Below, one piece after another: positions 1 to 6,535 of a stretch of DNA of 8,013 bases. Positions within the stretch are counted from its first letter, which is position 1, and each line of letters opens with the position of its first letter. Origin of the DNA: Thermococci archaeon (GTDB lineage Archaea > Methanobacteriota_B > Thermococci > Methanofastidiosales > B48-G16); the NCBI GenBank assembly GCA_030668905.1, contig DAOVEQ010000035.1:1-8013 (forward strand), read 5' to 3'. A model generated the notes under the pieces. The model searched no databases and was not told the origin of the DNA. It saw only the letters and a program-made list of their open reading frames with translations. A program made the position numbers and the translations under genes.

Positions 1-1654
1 GTAACTGACCGATGATCGTGGCAGTGATGGCAAACTTTTCATCTTTCGATGTTCTTAGATAGAAATCAGGTTTTGTCTCTTTCTTATTGGAGATCTTTAT
101 CACTCTCGCTCCTCTCGCTTCAACTTCCTTTGTGTTGGAGATCATCTCATGATCATTATACGATATCAGCGAGATCACGGGTGTGCCATCTTCTATTAAC
201 GCCAATGTTCCATGCTTTAGTTCTCCTCCCATCATTCCCTCTGCATGTATATATGGTATCTCCTTGAGTTTTAAAGCGATCTCTCTCGCTATTGGATACG
301 TGAATCCTCTGCCGAGGACGTAAATATCTCTCTTTTTGTACAGAGTTTTTGCGAGAGCTTCCACTTTATTTTCGTTGTTATCTATTGTTTCCTGTATTCT
401 TACATGGAGCGTGCCAAGATTTACGTTCAGACCATTAAAGTTTGCTAAATAGAGAAGGAGGGAAATTTGATTTATGAACGTTTTTGTAGCGGCAACGCAT
501 ATTTCCTGCCCTGCCAATATTTCTAAAGAAAGATCGGAGATCCTTTGAACACTTGAGTAAGGAACGTTAACTATGGATGCTATCTTTGCTTTTTTCTCTT
601 TCGCAAATTTCAGTGCCTTGAGGACGTCCATAGTCTCTCCAGACTGCGAGATAGCTATCACAAGTGTTTTTTCATCTATTTTGATAAAATGTTTGAACTC
701 TGAGGCTATAATCGCCTGGGATTCTATATTTACCCTGTTTAAAAAATAAACTCCGAGAAGGCTTGCAAAATAGCTTGTTCCTGAAGCCACAAAGCAGACC
801 TTCTTTGCATTTTTGATCATTTCATTCAATTTTAGAATTTTTTTGTGCTGTTCGTTATTCAATGAGTTAATTATCCTTCTGACAGCTTTTCCTTCTTCTT
901 TTATCTCCTTTATCATGTAATGCTCATATTCTTCTTTTTCTCCTTCAAAAAATCCCCATTCAAACTCTTTAACTTCTTTTTCTATTATATTTCCATCCCT
1001 GTCATAAAACTTATAATCTTCTTCTATAATCGCGAACTCATCGTCATTGAAAAATATGGCTTTATTTGTTTTATCGGAGAATCCGTAGATATCGGAGGAG
1101 AGATAGAATTCTTTTTCACCTATGCCCAAAACTAAAGGAGAGTCTCTTTTAAATACATAGATTTTATTCTCTCCCTTTTTAATCATTAAAACAGCAAATG
1201 TTCCTTTTATTTCTTTCATGAAGTCTGAAATAGCCTTTTTTATATCTGTATTCTTTAATTTCTCCTCAAAGTAATGAGCGATAACCTCAGAATCTGTCTC
1301 CGATCTGAATACATGTCCTTTTTTTAGGAGTTTATCTTTTATATCAAGATAATTTTCTATGATGCCGTTATGGACTATCATGAGATTGCCAGAACAGTCT
1401 GGATGAGGATGTGCATTTTCTTTACTCACCCCGCCATGGGTAGCCCATCTCGTGTGTGCAATCCCCGTTTTGAATTTTTTGTCTTTCATTTTTTCTAAGA
1501 AGATTGATATATGGCCAGTATCCTTTTCTATCGTACCGTCGTTTAAAGCATACCCGACAGAGTCATATCCCCTATATTCCAATCTTTTTAACGCTTTTAT
1601 TATCTCCTTTGAGGATATGTACTCTTGAGACACAATCCCTATTATTCCGCACAT
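1..1654 (-). CDS. glmS: Glutamine--fructose-6-phosphate aminotransferase (isomerizing), C-terminus beyond window
   Basis: Converts fructose-6-phosphate and glutamine to glucosamine-6-phosphate and glutamate, the first committed step to UDP-GlcNAc; cytosolic. The frame is open from ATG at 1654 to the left edge, giving 551 residues; about 45-60 of the family's usual ~600 are missing. It starts MCGIIGIVSQE, so Cys2 becomes the N-terminal nucleophile of the class II glutaminase domain. Other glutaminase marks are HTRWATHG (67-74), HNG (95-97) and SETDSE (118-123). The interdomain motif YEHYMIKEI begins near residue 243. The first SIS domain has SGTSY (291-295) and SQSGET (336-341); the second has LGRG (447-450) and ELKHG (478-482). 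The visible end (...ATIIGQL) fits the conserved segment before the C-terminal tail. It lies 127 bases downstream of the GlcNAc-1-P transferase gene on the same strand and has its own TATA box. No Shine-Dalgarno precedes the ATG. Confidence 0.97.
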   Translation of the reverse strand, partial: MCGIIGIVSQEYISSKEIIKALKRLEYRGYDSVGYALNDGTIEKDTGHISIFLEKMKDKKFKTGIAHTRWATHGGVSKENAHPHPDCSGNLMIVHNGIIENYLDIKDKLLKKGHVFRSETDSEVIAHYFEEKLKNTDIKKAISDFMKEIKGTFAVLMIKKGENKIYVFKRDSPLVLGIGEKEFYLSSDIYGFSDKTNKAIFFNDDEFAIIEEDYKFYDRDGNIIEKEVKEFEWGFFEGEKEEYEHYMIKEIKEEGKAVRRIINSLNNEQHKKILKLNEMIKNAKKVCFVASGTSYFASLLGVYFLNRVNIESQAIIASEFKHFIKIDEKTLVIAISQSGETMDVLKALKFAKEKKAKIASIVNVPYSSVQRISDLSLEILAGQEICVAATKTFINQISLLLYLANFNGLNVNLGTLHVRIQETIDNNENKVEALAKTLYKKRDIYVLGRGFTYPIAREIALKLKEIPYIHAEGMMGGELKHGTLALIEDGTPVISLISYNDHEMISNTKEVEARGARVIKISNKKETKPDFYLRTSKDEKFAITATIIGQL

Positions 1655-1673
1655 GTTTTAAATTCAAATAGGC

Positions 1674-1697
1674 AATATATAAAATTTTCCTTCGAAA
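1674..1697 (-). promoter_or_regulatory. Archaeal TATA box and purine-rich BRE of glmS (leaderless)
   Basis: On the minus strand the sequence reads TTTTATATATT (1684 down to 1674), preceded by purine-rich CGAAGGAAAA, a plausible BRE. The TATA centre (1679) is 25 bases upstream of the glmS ATG, so transcription should start at or next to the A of the start codon. No GGAGG-like sequence lies between them, which agrees with leaderless translation. Confidence 0.65.
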
Positions 1698-1781
1698 TCC
1701 TTTTTTCCTTTCTTTTTTTCAGTTTAAAAAATTAAGTTTTATAGCAATAAAGTGTTTTTTCATTTCAGAATAGTTTTTTCT

Positions 1782-2672
1782 CTAATAAAAAAAGGATAAA
1801 CATACTGCAATGCCACCAAAAATCGCTGAAATCGCCCATATAAATAAAACTAGCTTTTTTTCGTCAAGACGAAAATGGGATGTAAGAAAGTTGGCGACAG
1901 AGATGTATTTCGGAGGAACGAGAACTCCACTCTCTATCTTTGTGGGACCATAAGATTTCCCGGAAAATCTCACTTTAAGTTTCAGGAGAAACTCCAGTAT
2001 CTGAGGAAATAAACATACAGCCGCTATAAACTCCATTTTATACAATATTCCTATACCTGCAATGACACATCCTATCCCCAACGTCCCCGCGTCTCCGGGA
2101 AAAACCTTTGAGGGATATTTATTGAAAAACAAAAAAGCTATCAATGATGCTATGAATGGAATTATTATGGAATAATCTTTTCCAATTACTATTATCGATA
2201 TCGCTAATGCTGAACTGGCAATTATCCCGCTTCCAATGGCTTCACCATTAAATCCGGCGAGAATATTTGTAGAGTTTGCAGCAGCAGTTATTCCTATAGG
2301 TATCAGAATATAGTAAAGATATGAGAAATCGATTTCAAAGAGTATGAAATTTATTCCTCTATTTTCTACAGAAAAAATCAGAGGTATCCCGGCCAGAAAG
2401 CATAGAATAACTTTGTTCCTATGAGAGATACCCTTAAAGTCATCATAAAGTCCTGTCAGACCTATTAAACCGAGAGTTATGAAAAAATAAAACTCACGTA
2501 CATACAATAAAAAAACCATATAAGGAATTATAAAAGCGATCCCGCATGATTCAGGCAGATATACATCGTAAGGCTTGTGCAGATCTTTTCCTATTCTTCC
2601 AATAGATTTCATATATTTTGCAGTAAGATATGTTAGTATCAAGGTGGAAATAAAAATAATTATCGCGATCAT
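1782..2672 (-). CDS. UDP-GlcNAc:dolichyl-phosphate GlcNAc-1-phosphate transferase (GPT/ALG7/AglH type)
   Basis: A 296-aa polytopic membrane protein of the MraY/WecA/GPT family (glycosyltransferase family 4, PF00953). It is expected to transfer GlcNAc-1-P, or a related sugar-1-phosphate, from UDP to a polyprenyl/dolichyl phosphate at the inner membrane face, starting lipid-linked oligosaccharide synthesis for N-glycosylation. Motifs in order: GKDLHKP (28-34) with PES.G (40-44), matching the G.DlhK...PE..G start of eukaryal and archaeal GPTs; YDDFKGI (76-82) with the paired Asp; NSTNILAGFNG (133-143), whose NILAG form is typical of GPT/ALG7 rather than MraY; and FPGDAGTL (191-198), the metal/nucleotide Asp loop. 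No bacterial HHH motif is seen; that region reads YGPTKIESG. About nine to ten hydrophobic segments fit the fold. It follows the 143-aa gene after 9 bases with only a weak AGGA upstream, so they are probably cotranscribed. glmS downstream supplies the substrate pathway. The exact sugar and lipid are inferred from family only. Confidence 0.88.
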   Translation of the reverse strand: MIAIIIFISTLILTYLTAKYMKSIGRIGKDLHKPYDVYLPESCGIAFIIPYMVFLLYVREFYFFITLGLIGLTGLYDDFKGISHRNKVILCFLAGIPLIFSVENRGINFILFEIDFSYLYYILIPIGITAAANSTNILAGFNGEAIGSGIIASSALAISIIVIGKDYSIIIPFIASLIAFLFFNKYPSKVFPGDAGTLGIGCVIAGIGILYKMEFIAAVCLFPQILEFLLKLKVRFSGKSYGPTKIESGVLVPPKYISVANFLTSHFRLDEKKLVLFIWAISAIFGGIAVCLSFFY

Positions 2673-2681
2673 AAGGATTCC

Positions 2682-3113
2682 TTAATATTTGCTTTTTTTT
2701 CCAAAGATCAAACCTTTCAACATATGTTTTCCGTCTCCTAACGTAATCTTTCTTGTAAATTTTCTTGTTTCTTCCAGAGAGAGCTTTTCCACATCTTTCA
2801 GTATTCCTTCATCCCATTTGAATGTAGTTTCTCCAACTTTTATAGTATATATTGGCTTTTTTAAGCTTTCGGCATATTCCAGAACAGTCCATACACTTAT
2901 TGTGTATTTATTCTCCAGAGCCAGGCCCACTACAGTATCAATTTCTTTTATCTCTTCTTTCCACTGTTTAATGCGTTTCATATTTAAATTTGCTGGATTT
3001 GCTATATCTATATCCTCTCCAAGCTCGGATTTTATTAAGTTCAGGCAAAATCTTTCTGTCCTGGAGTGGTATGTTATCGCAGGCTGGATAAAATATACTT
3101 TTTTTTCGTGCAT
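2682..3113 (-). CDS. Small protein with nucleoside 2-deoxyribosyltransferase-like fold, function unknown
   Basis: A 143-aa soluble protein from the ATG at 3113. The frame stays open to a TTG at 3164, but the best TATA-like element lies between the two and places the transcript start at 3113, so the shorter form is preferred. The pattern resembles nucleoside 2-deoxyribosyltransferases and related Rossmann-like N-glycosidases: strand VYFIQP (6-11), then a helix with YHSRTE, NPANL (39-43), DTVVGLAL (59-66), and WTVLEYAESLKKPIYTIK (75-92), where Glu79 falls where the catalytic Glu of that family lies (x.EigyA...gKPv). This is a by-eye fold assignment; the usual 'GTA' before the Glu is replaced by WTV, so substrate and even activity are uncertain. 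The basic C-terminus (FGKKSKY) is unremarkable. It is the first gene of a probable operon with the GlcNAc-1-P transferase and is divergent from the surface protein/sepF unit. Alternative: a DUF4406-like or other nucleotide-binding protein. Confidence 0.75.
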   Translation of the reverse strand: MHEKKVYFIQPAITYHSRTERFCLNLIKSELGEDIDIANPANLNMKRIKQWKEEIKEIDTVVGLALENKYTISVWTVLEYAESLKKPIYTIKVGETTFKWDEGILKDVEKLSLEETRKFTRKITLGDGKHMLKGLIFGKKSKY

Positions 3114-3126
3114 ATGCGTAGTAAGT

Positions 3127-3142
3127 TTCCAGAGAATAAAAA
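3127..3142 (-). promoter_or_regulatory. Promoter of the 143-aa gene/GlcNAc-1-P transferase unit
   Basis: The minus strand reads TTTTTATT (3142 down to 3135), followed by CT and then CTGGAA (3132 down to 3127). The TATA-like centre is 26 bases from the ATG at 3113, so the transcript would be leaderless. The box is weaker than the one for the opposite gene, but its arrangement mirrors that promoter. An alternative is that the TATATAAA at 3176-3169 serves this strand, giving a leader of about 35 bases. Confidence 0.45.
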
Positions 3143-3168
3143 TGTTACTTGGTGCATCATCCAAAAAA

Positions 3169-3176
3169 TTTATATA
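3169..3176 (+). promoter_or_regulatory. TATA box of the surface protein/sepF operon (leaderless)
   Basis: TTTATATA centred near 3172, about 27 bases before the ATG at 3200. The A-rich stretch CCAAAAAA lies just upstream in the BRE position. The predicted transcript start falls at about 3198-3200, so the first gene is probably translated without a leader. No Shine-Dalgarno is present between the box and the ATG. Confidence 0.65.
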
Positions 3177-3199
3177 CTTTCTGGAACACTAAACTCTGT

Positions 3200-4462
3200 A
3201 TGAATAAAAAATATTTGATAATTTTCCTGATTATCATCTTATCAAACTCAGCCGTGATGTATGAAGCTCAGGTACAGGGGCTTCCTAAGCCCCCTTTGAT
3301 GACAATAAATGCCCCTCCTACCGCTTTACCGGGTCAGGAGATAAAGATTATAATTACAGTCAAGAATACGATAGGAACAAGAATGTATGATGGCAAAGTT
3401 TATATCGATACTCTCATGATCCCTGAAGACGTACTCCAATACATAGATATTATTGTGGGGGAACAGAAACTTCCCCATCTCATGGAGGTAAATGACGAGG
3501 AGACAGTGACGCTTAAGATAAAAACTACTGCATCGATACCTGCCATGAAGCTCGAGATTCCCGTAGTTTTAGATGTGTTGGAGGGAAGATGCGAGGAGGG
3601 ATGTGTACCATTCGTATCAGATCCTCCCCTCTATGCGTATGTGGATATATTCAGAACAACACCATCTATTTTATTGACATTAGATATCAAATCGTTTTTA
3701 ATCCAGGCAGAAGATTGTGGTATAATCACTACAGTTCTGGACGTGCCTTTTAAGTTAAAGAATGCAGGCACGATCTCTGTGTACACTATCTCTCTTTCAA
3801 TATTTTCAGATGATCTCTATTTTGATTACGAAAGTGAAACTCCTGAGAGTATAAATGAACTCGTTGGAGGACAGGAACTCTCGGGAAAGTACAGGATATA
3901 CCTCAATGAAATAGGTGTGGGTATCTATACGATCTCAATCCAGGCAAAATACCACGATAGATATAACAAAGAATTTTTTATCGAAGAAGAAGTTACTATA
4001 GAAGTTAGAAATGAGGCTTATTCTCTTTATGCCAAAGCACAGGAGCATTTTGAAAGCTGTAATTATTCCAAAGCGAAAGAGTTTTATATAAATGCAAAGA
4101 ATATGTATGAACAATCAGGAAATGTTAATATGGCTTTAAAGATTGAGAGAAAGATATTTGAGATTCAGGGAAATGAGAATTTTGAGCTTGCACAGCATTA
4201 TTATTTTTCAGGAGATGGAACAAAAGCGAGAGAATATTACCTTAAAGCTGAGGAGTATTATGACAAAGCCAACTACTGTCTCATGGCAGATATATGTGAA
4301 GAAGCAGCAAAAAGTATACAGGAAGGAAAAACGCCGCCTCCGGAGTCACCAGGAAAACCTATCTTCAGTGGAGGTACAGGAGGTGTCTTTTCAAAAACAA
4401 ATATAATTTTTTATATAGTTATTATATTTTTAGTTTCAGTGATAATCTATCAGAGGAGGTAA
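3200..4462 (+). CDS. Membrane-anchored surface protein with Ig-like domains and TPR-like repeats
   Basis: A 420-aa predicted exported protein. The start at 3200 (MNKKYLIIF...) gives a normal signal peptide (basic residues 3-4, hydrophobic 5-20); the frame is open from a TTG at 3149, but that would bury the signal peptide and precede the TATA box. After the signal come two beta-rich, Ig/CARDB-like domains of the COG1361 kind (about 33-150 and 155-270). Two TPR-like helical repeats follow (about 273-319 and 327-376), with A..Y..A and KA.E.Y patterns rich in Tyr. A Pro/Gly/Ser linker (379-398) leads to a C-terminal membrane segment (about 401-417) ending YQRR. Most of the chain should therefore be outside, with only a few basic residues inside. 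Cys131 and Cys135 (CEEGC) could pair. One N-glycosylation sequon, NYS, is at 288. It is the first gene of an operon with sepF, 4 bases away. No enzymatic motif is visible; the specific function is unknown. Confidence 0.85.
   Translation: MNKKYLIIFLIIILSNSAVMYEAQVQGLPKPPLMTINAPPTALPGQEIKIIITVKNTIGTRMYDGKVYIDTLMIPEDVLQYIDIIVGEQKLPHLMEVNDEETVTLKIKTTASIPAMKLEIPVVLDVLEGRCEEGCVPFVSDPPLYAYVDIFRTTPSILLTLDIKSFLIQAEDCGIITTVLDVPFKLKNAGTISVYTISLSIFSDDLYFDYESETPESINELVGGQELSGKYRIYLNEIGVGIYTISIQAKYHDRYNKEFFIEEEVTIEVRNEAYSLYAKAQEHFESCNYSKAKEFYINAKNMYEQSGNVNMALKIERKIFEIQGNENFELAQHYYFSGDGTKAREYYLKAEEYYDKANYCLMADICEEAAKSIQEGKTPPPESPGKPIFSGGTGGVFSKTNIIFYIVIIFLVSVIIYQRR
4454..4460 (+). promoter_or_regulatory. 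Strong Shine-Dalgarno of sepF embedded in the upstream gene's last codons
   Basis: AGGAGGT spans the two terminal Arg codons (AGG AGG) and the first base of the TAA stop of the surface-protein gene, 6 bases before the sepF ATG. It is the clearest ribosome binding site in the window and fixes the sepF start. Its position implies translational coupling of the two genes. Confidence 0.85.
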
Positions 4463-4466
4463 TATC

Positions 4467-4868
4467 ATGCCAAGGTTAAGTGAAATTTTTGGTGATAGAA
4501 AACTAAAAAAAGTAGAAAAGAAAGAAGAGAAAGAAACGAAAACAACGGATTTAAGAGGGATAGAAGGCATAGAATATGAGGAAGATATCCTCTCAAGCAA
4601 AGATTTCTTGGAGTTTGGTATCACATACGTAAAGCCCATGACAATCAGAAATGAGTCGGATATCCAAAAAATCACGAAAGAATTAAATGATGGAAACATA
4701 GTTCTTGGAAACGTGACTCCCATAGCTGAAAGAGACCCAGGGGAACTTAGAAGGCTCATAGAGCAGCTTAAGGGCATTTGCAAAGGTATTGGAGGCGACA
4801 TAGTAGGTATAGGAGATTCGAGAATCTTAGTAACGCCTGCCAACATAAGAATTTACAGAGAAAAATGA
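4467..4868 (+). CDS. sepF: Archaeal cell division protein SepF
   Basis: A 133-aa homologue of SepF (PF04472, formerly DUF552), the protein that ties FtsZ to the cytoplasmic membrane in FtsZ-based archaea. Residues 1-9 (MPRLSEIFG) can form the short amphipathic membrane-targeting helix, followed by a charged, Lys/Glu-rich linker (10-50). The alpha/beta core is about 52-130: YVKPMTIR (54-61), the helix before GNIVLGNVTPIAERD (76-90), helix ELRRLIEQLKGI (93-104), then GGDIVGIGDSRILVTP (109-124) and a last strand NIRIYREK. The Gly-Gly-Asp turn and the IVTP-like strand are typical of the family, and the length is normal for archaeal SepF. It is cotranscribed with the surface protein upstream and carries a strong Shine-Dalgarno. 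ftsZ is not in the window. The stop lies 7 bases from the stop of the convergent DUF371 gene. Confidence 0.92.
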   Translation: MPRLSEIFGDRKLKKVEKKEEKETKTTDLRGIEGIEYEEDILSSKDFLEFGITYVKPMTIRNESDIQKITKELNDGNIVLGNVTPIAERDPGELRRLIEQLKGICKGIGGDIVGIGDSRILVTPANIRIYREK

Positions 4869-4875
4869 ATAAAAG
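4860..4875 (-). terminator. Candidate U-tract terminator of the ABC exporter/DUF371 operon
   Basis: Directly after the DUF371 stop the minus strand reads CTTTTATTCATTTTTC, two T runs of the type that end archaeal transcripts without a hairpin. The tract overlaps the last codons of sepF on the other strand. Judged by composition and position only. Confidence 0.4.
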
Positions 4876-5277
4876 TTAGATTACAGAAATTCTTAGGGTC
4901 ATCTCCTTTCTCTCTCTTAATTTCCGTATTATTTTTCTATTTATTTCAGCGGCAGATTTGCTCGCATGTATCATTAATGTTCTGTTGCATATATACGAAC
5001 TTTTCCTTATCACGATATCTTTTTCATCCAAAAAAGTTAATCTGGGGTCAAGATAACCTTTTATGTTTTCAACAAGTTTCTCCACCATGAGATCTACTTG
5101 TATCTCCCTTTTTTTGTTCTGATCCAGAAATGCCTTCATATCTTTTAGACATTTATCTGCACTGATCCCGAGAATGCAGTCTCCCTCGCCTGTTAGATAA
5201 CTGTCTTTAGTTATCTCTATTGTTGTTTTGTGTGTCGCTTTTATATTAGGATGCCCCCTTGCTTTAATAACGATCAT
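4876..5277 (-). CDS. DUF371 family protein
   Basis: A 133-aa protein matching the archaeal family DUF371 (PF04027, COG2090), which has no assigned function as far as I know. Family marks are ARGHPNIKATHKTT (6-19), EITKD with YLT..GDCI.GI.ADK (21-42) and, near the C-terminus, DIVIRKSS (87-94), NRTLMIHASKSAAEINR (98-114) and a basic helix RKIIRKLRERK. The length is normal, and there is no signal peptide or membrane segment, so it should be cytosolic. The conserved His, Thr, Asp and Cys residues suggest a binding or catalytic pocket, but nothing more specific can be said. It starts one base after the stop of the ABC permease (TAG, T, ATG), so it is the third gene of the exporter operon and probably translationally coupled; only a weak AGAAGA precedes it. 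Its 3' end is convergent with sepF. Confidence 0.9.
   Translation of the reverse strand: MIVIKARGHPNIKATHKTTIEITKDSYLTGEGDCILGISADKCLKDMKAFLDQNKKREIQVDLMVEKLVENIKGYLDPRLTFLDEKDIVIRKSSYICNRTLMIHASKSAAEINRKIIRKLRERKEMTLRISVI
4930..4947 (+). terminator. Candidate U-tract terminator of the surface protein/sepF operon
   Basis: About 60 bases after the sepF stop the plus strand is strongly pyrimidine-rich and includes TATTTTTCTATTTATTTC. It lies inside the 3' end of the convergent DUF371 gene, because the gap between the stops is too short to hold a terminator. The same bases encode a Lys/Ile/Arg/Asn-rich helix on the other strand, so the T richness could be coding bias. Confidence 0.25.
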
Positions 5278-5278
5278 A

Positions 5279-6535
5279 CTATCTTCTTTTGAATTTTGGT
5301 ATCTTTAAAGAAATCTTTGCTGTCAATACCCTTTCGGTACTGAATATCTTTACAATAATCCACATCATTGCTGCTGAAAAGATCACTACGTAAACAATAC
5401 CACTTAAAACAAGTAGATAATTATCGAACATGAGAGACTTCATAGCCATCATCGGATGGGAAAAAGGTATTGCAAATACGACGATTTTTAATAGCAACGG
5501 CAGAGTATCGAAATCCTTCATTATCGTCAAAAACATGGGAACAATAGCAAGAAGTACTATTGGAAGGTTGAGTGTCTGTGCACTCTTATAGTTTTCAGCA
5601 AATGTTCCGAGGATCATACATAAAGATAATGCTGCCAGAAGTGTTATGAACACAGAAACTCCAACTAAGAAATAATCCTTCATACCTAATGTCAATCCAA
5701 ACGCTGCCAAGTCTATCTCCGACGACATCCCCAACGAGCTCATATAATACCCAAATCCAAGCATGTATATGATCGCCATTAGCAGTCCAACGATAGCACT
5801 TCCAGCTATCTTACCAAGCACTATAGAGCTTCTCTTTACTGGAAGCGTGAGTAATGTCTCCAAAGTTTTGTTTTCCTTTTCCATCCCCATTGATGATATC
5901 ACAGTACCCCCAGCCATCATTATGATCATCATCATTATAATAGGTACCATTACCGATTGCGATACTAAAATTCCGCTTATAGCACTTGGAGATAATCCTT
6001 TCAACTCCTTGTCTTTAAAAATGGTAGTCTCTTTTTTTACAGTTGGGTTTAGGACAATATCTGAATATTCACCTTCTTTTATCAGTTCTTTTGATATCTC
6101 TTCTTCGATTGAGTATATTAATCCATCAACGACCCCGGAGGATATTGAGTCCATAATCCCTGCGCCTTTCATTATCCAGTATACTTCTATCTCCCCAGGT
6201 TCATCTGCATATATATTTTCACTGAAATTTGTAGGTATTACAAGAAGTGCTGTGGCTTTCTCCTCCTTTATTTTTTCTAAACCTTCCTCTATATTATTTC
6301 CTTCGTAGATGATCTCTGCATGTTCATTGAGAATATCGGTGACAATCGTAGAAAGTTCACTGCTATCTTCATTTATGAGACCTATGACTGGCTTTTCTTC
6401 TAATTCTTCTCCAATGCCGCTCATCATATTTCCCATCGATCCGAATATAAAAGCCATGACAATTATAGGAATGATTGTGGAGGGAGTAAGTAGCTCTTTC
6501 ATCTCTTTGATTATTATGTTCGTCAGATCGCTCAT
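5279..6535 (-). CDS. ABC-2 type transporter permease (NatB-like)
   Basis: A 418-aa membrane subunit of an ABC exporter (ABC-2 family, PF12698). One membrane segment near residues 19-37 is followed by a large extracytoplasmic domain (about 40-185), then about five further segments (roughly 186-212, 236-262, 289-311, 322-340, 348-395 including a re-entrant or paired stretch). Between the second and third is EKENKTLETLLTLPV (219-233), the cytoplasmic coupling motif typical of this family (EkE.gTlE.LL.tPv). The tail KFKRR is cytosolic. It pairs with the ATPase just upstream, whose stop overlaps its start as ATGA, and a GGGGTGG Shine-Dalgarno 4 bases before the ATG sits in the ATPase's last codons. 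The layout (single-copy permease with a long outer loop) resembles NatAB sodium exporters and ABC-2 drug or lipid exporters; the substrate cannot be read from sequence. Confidence 0.9.
   Translation of the reverse strand: MSDLTNIIIKEMKELLTPSTIIPIIVMAFIFGSMGNMMSGIGEELEEKPVIGLINEDSSELSTIVTDILNEHAEIIYEGNNIEEGLEKIKEEKATALLVIPTNFSENIYADEPGEIEVYWIMKGAGIMDSISSGVVDGLIYSIEEEISKELIKEGEYSDIVLNPTVKKETTIFKDKELKGLSPSAISGILVSQSVMVPIIMMMIIMMAGGTVISSMGMEKENKTLETLLTLPVKRSSIVLGKIAGSAIVGLLMAIIYMLGFGYYMSSLGMSSEIDLAAFGLTLGMKDYFLVGVSVFITLLAALSLCMILGTFAENYKSAQTLNLPIVLLAIVPMFLTIMKDFDTLPLLLKIVVFAIPFSHPMMAMKSLMFDNYLLVLSGIVYVVIFSAAMMWIIVKIFSTERVLTAKISLKIPKFKRR

Larger units (their letters stand above)
3127..3186. repeat. 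Inverted CTGGAA element in the divergent promoter region
   Basis: TTCCAG at 3127-3132 and CTGGAA at 3181-3186 form a perfect 6-base inverted pair. Read in each transcription direction, CTGGAA follows the TATA box by 2 (minus) or 4 (plus) bases, and its first base lies exactly 19 bases upstream of the respective ATG (3132 to 3113; 3181 to 3200). The mirrored placement suggests a binding site shared by both promoters. It is short, so chance is not excluded. Confidence 0.4.

Noticed and set aside
49..267. Open frame of 72 codons on the plus strand
   Set aside because: It is antisense to the conserved second SIS domain of glmS (ELKHG region), has a low-complexity Leu/Ser-rich translation and no upstream signals.
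920..1135. Open frame of 71 codons on the plus strand, Phe-rich
   Set aside because: Shadow of the Lys/Glu-rich glmS coding strand; no promoter or ribosome site, no recognisable domain.
1691..1720. Pyrimidine-rich tract upstream of glmS as a riboswitch or ribozyme (glmS-type)
   Set aside because: It has no foldable core, and a leaderless transcript would leave no 5' untranslated RNA to carry one.
1725..1733. T6 run on the minus strand after the GlcNAc-1-P transferase gene as a terminator
   Set aside because: A single short T run in a very AT-rich gap; too weak to call, and readthrough into glmS is equally possible.
1735..1746. Second TATA-like sequence (GCTATAAAACTT, minus strand) upstream of glmS
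   Set aside because: It would give a leader of about 60 bases without a ribosome site, whereas the box at 1684-1674 has ideal spacing for a leaderless start.
3114..3164. 17-codon upstream extension of the 143-aa protein from TTG at 3164
   Set aside because: It has a weak start codon, lies upstream of the likely minus-strand promoter, and the conserved-looking fold begins only after Met at 3113.
2689..3192. Open frame of 167 codons on the plus strand
   Set aside because: Fully antisense to the 143-aa gene, whose frame shows a coherent Rossmann-like pattern; the plus frame would also run through the divergent promoter.
3149..3199. 17-codon upstream extension of the surface protein from TTG at 3149
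   Set aside because: It would start upstream of the TATA box and put 17 polar residues ahead of a well-formed signal peptide; the ATG at 3200 is favoured.
4143..4846. Open frames overlapping the TPR part of the surface protein (4143-4406, plus) and antisense to sepF (4436-4846, minus)
   Set aside because: They are shadows in other frames of two well-supported genes; their translations are low in complexity and lack start signals.
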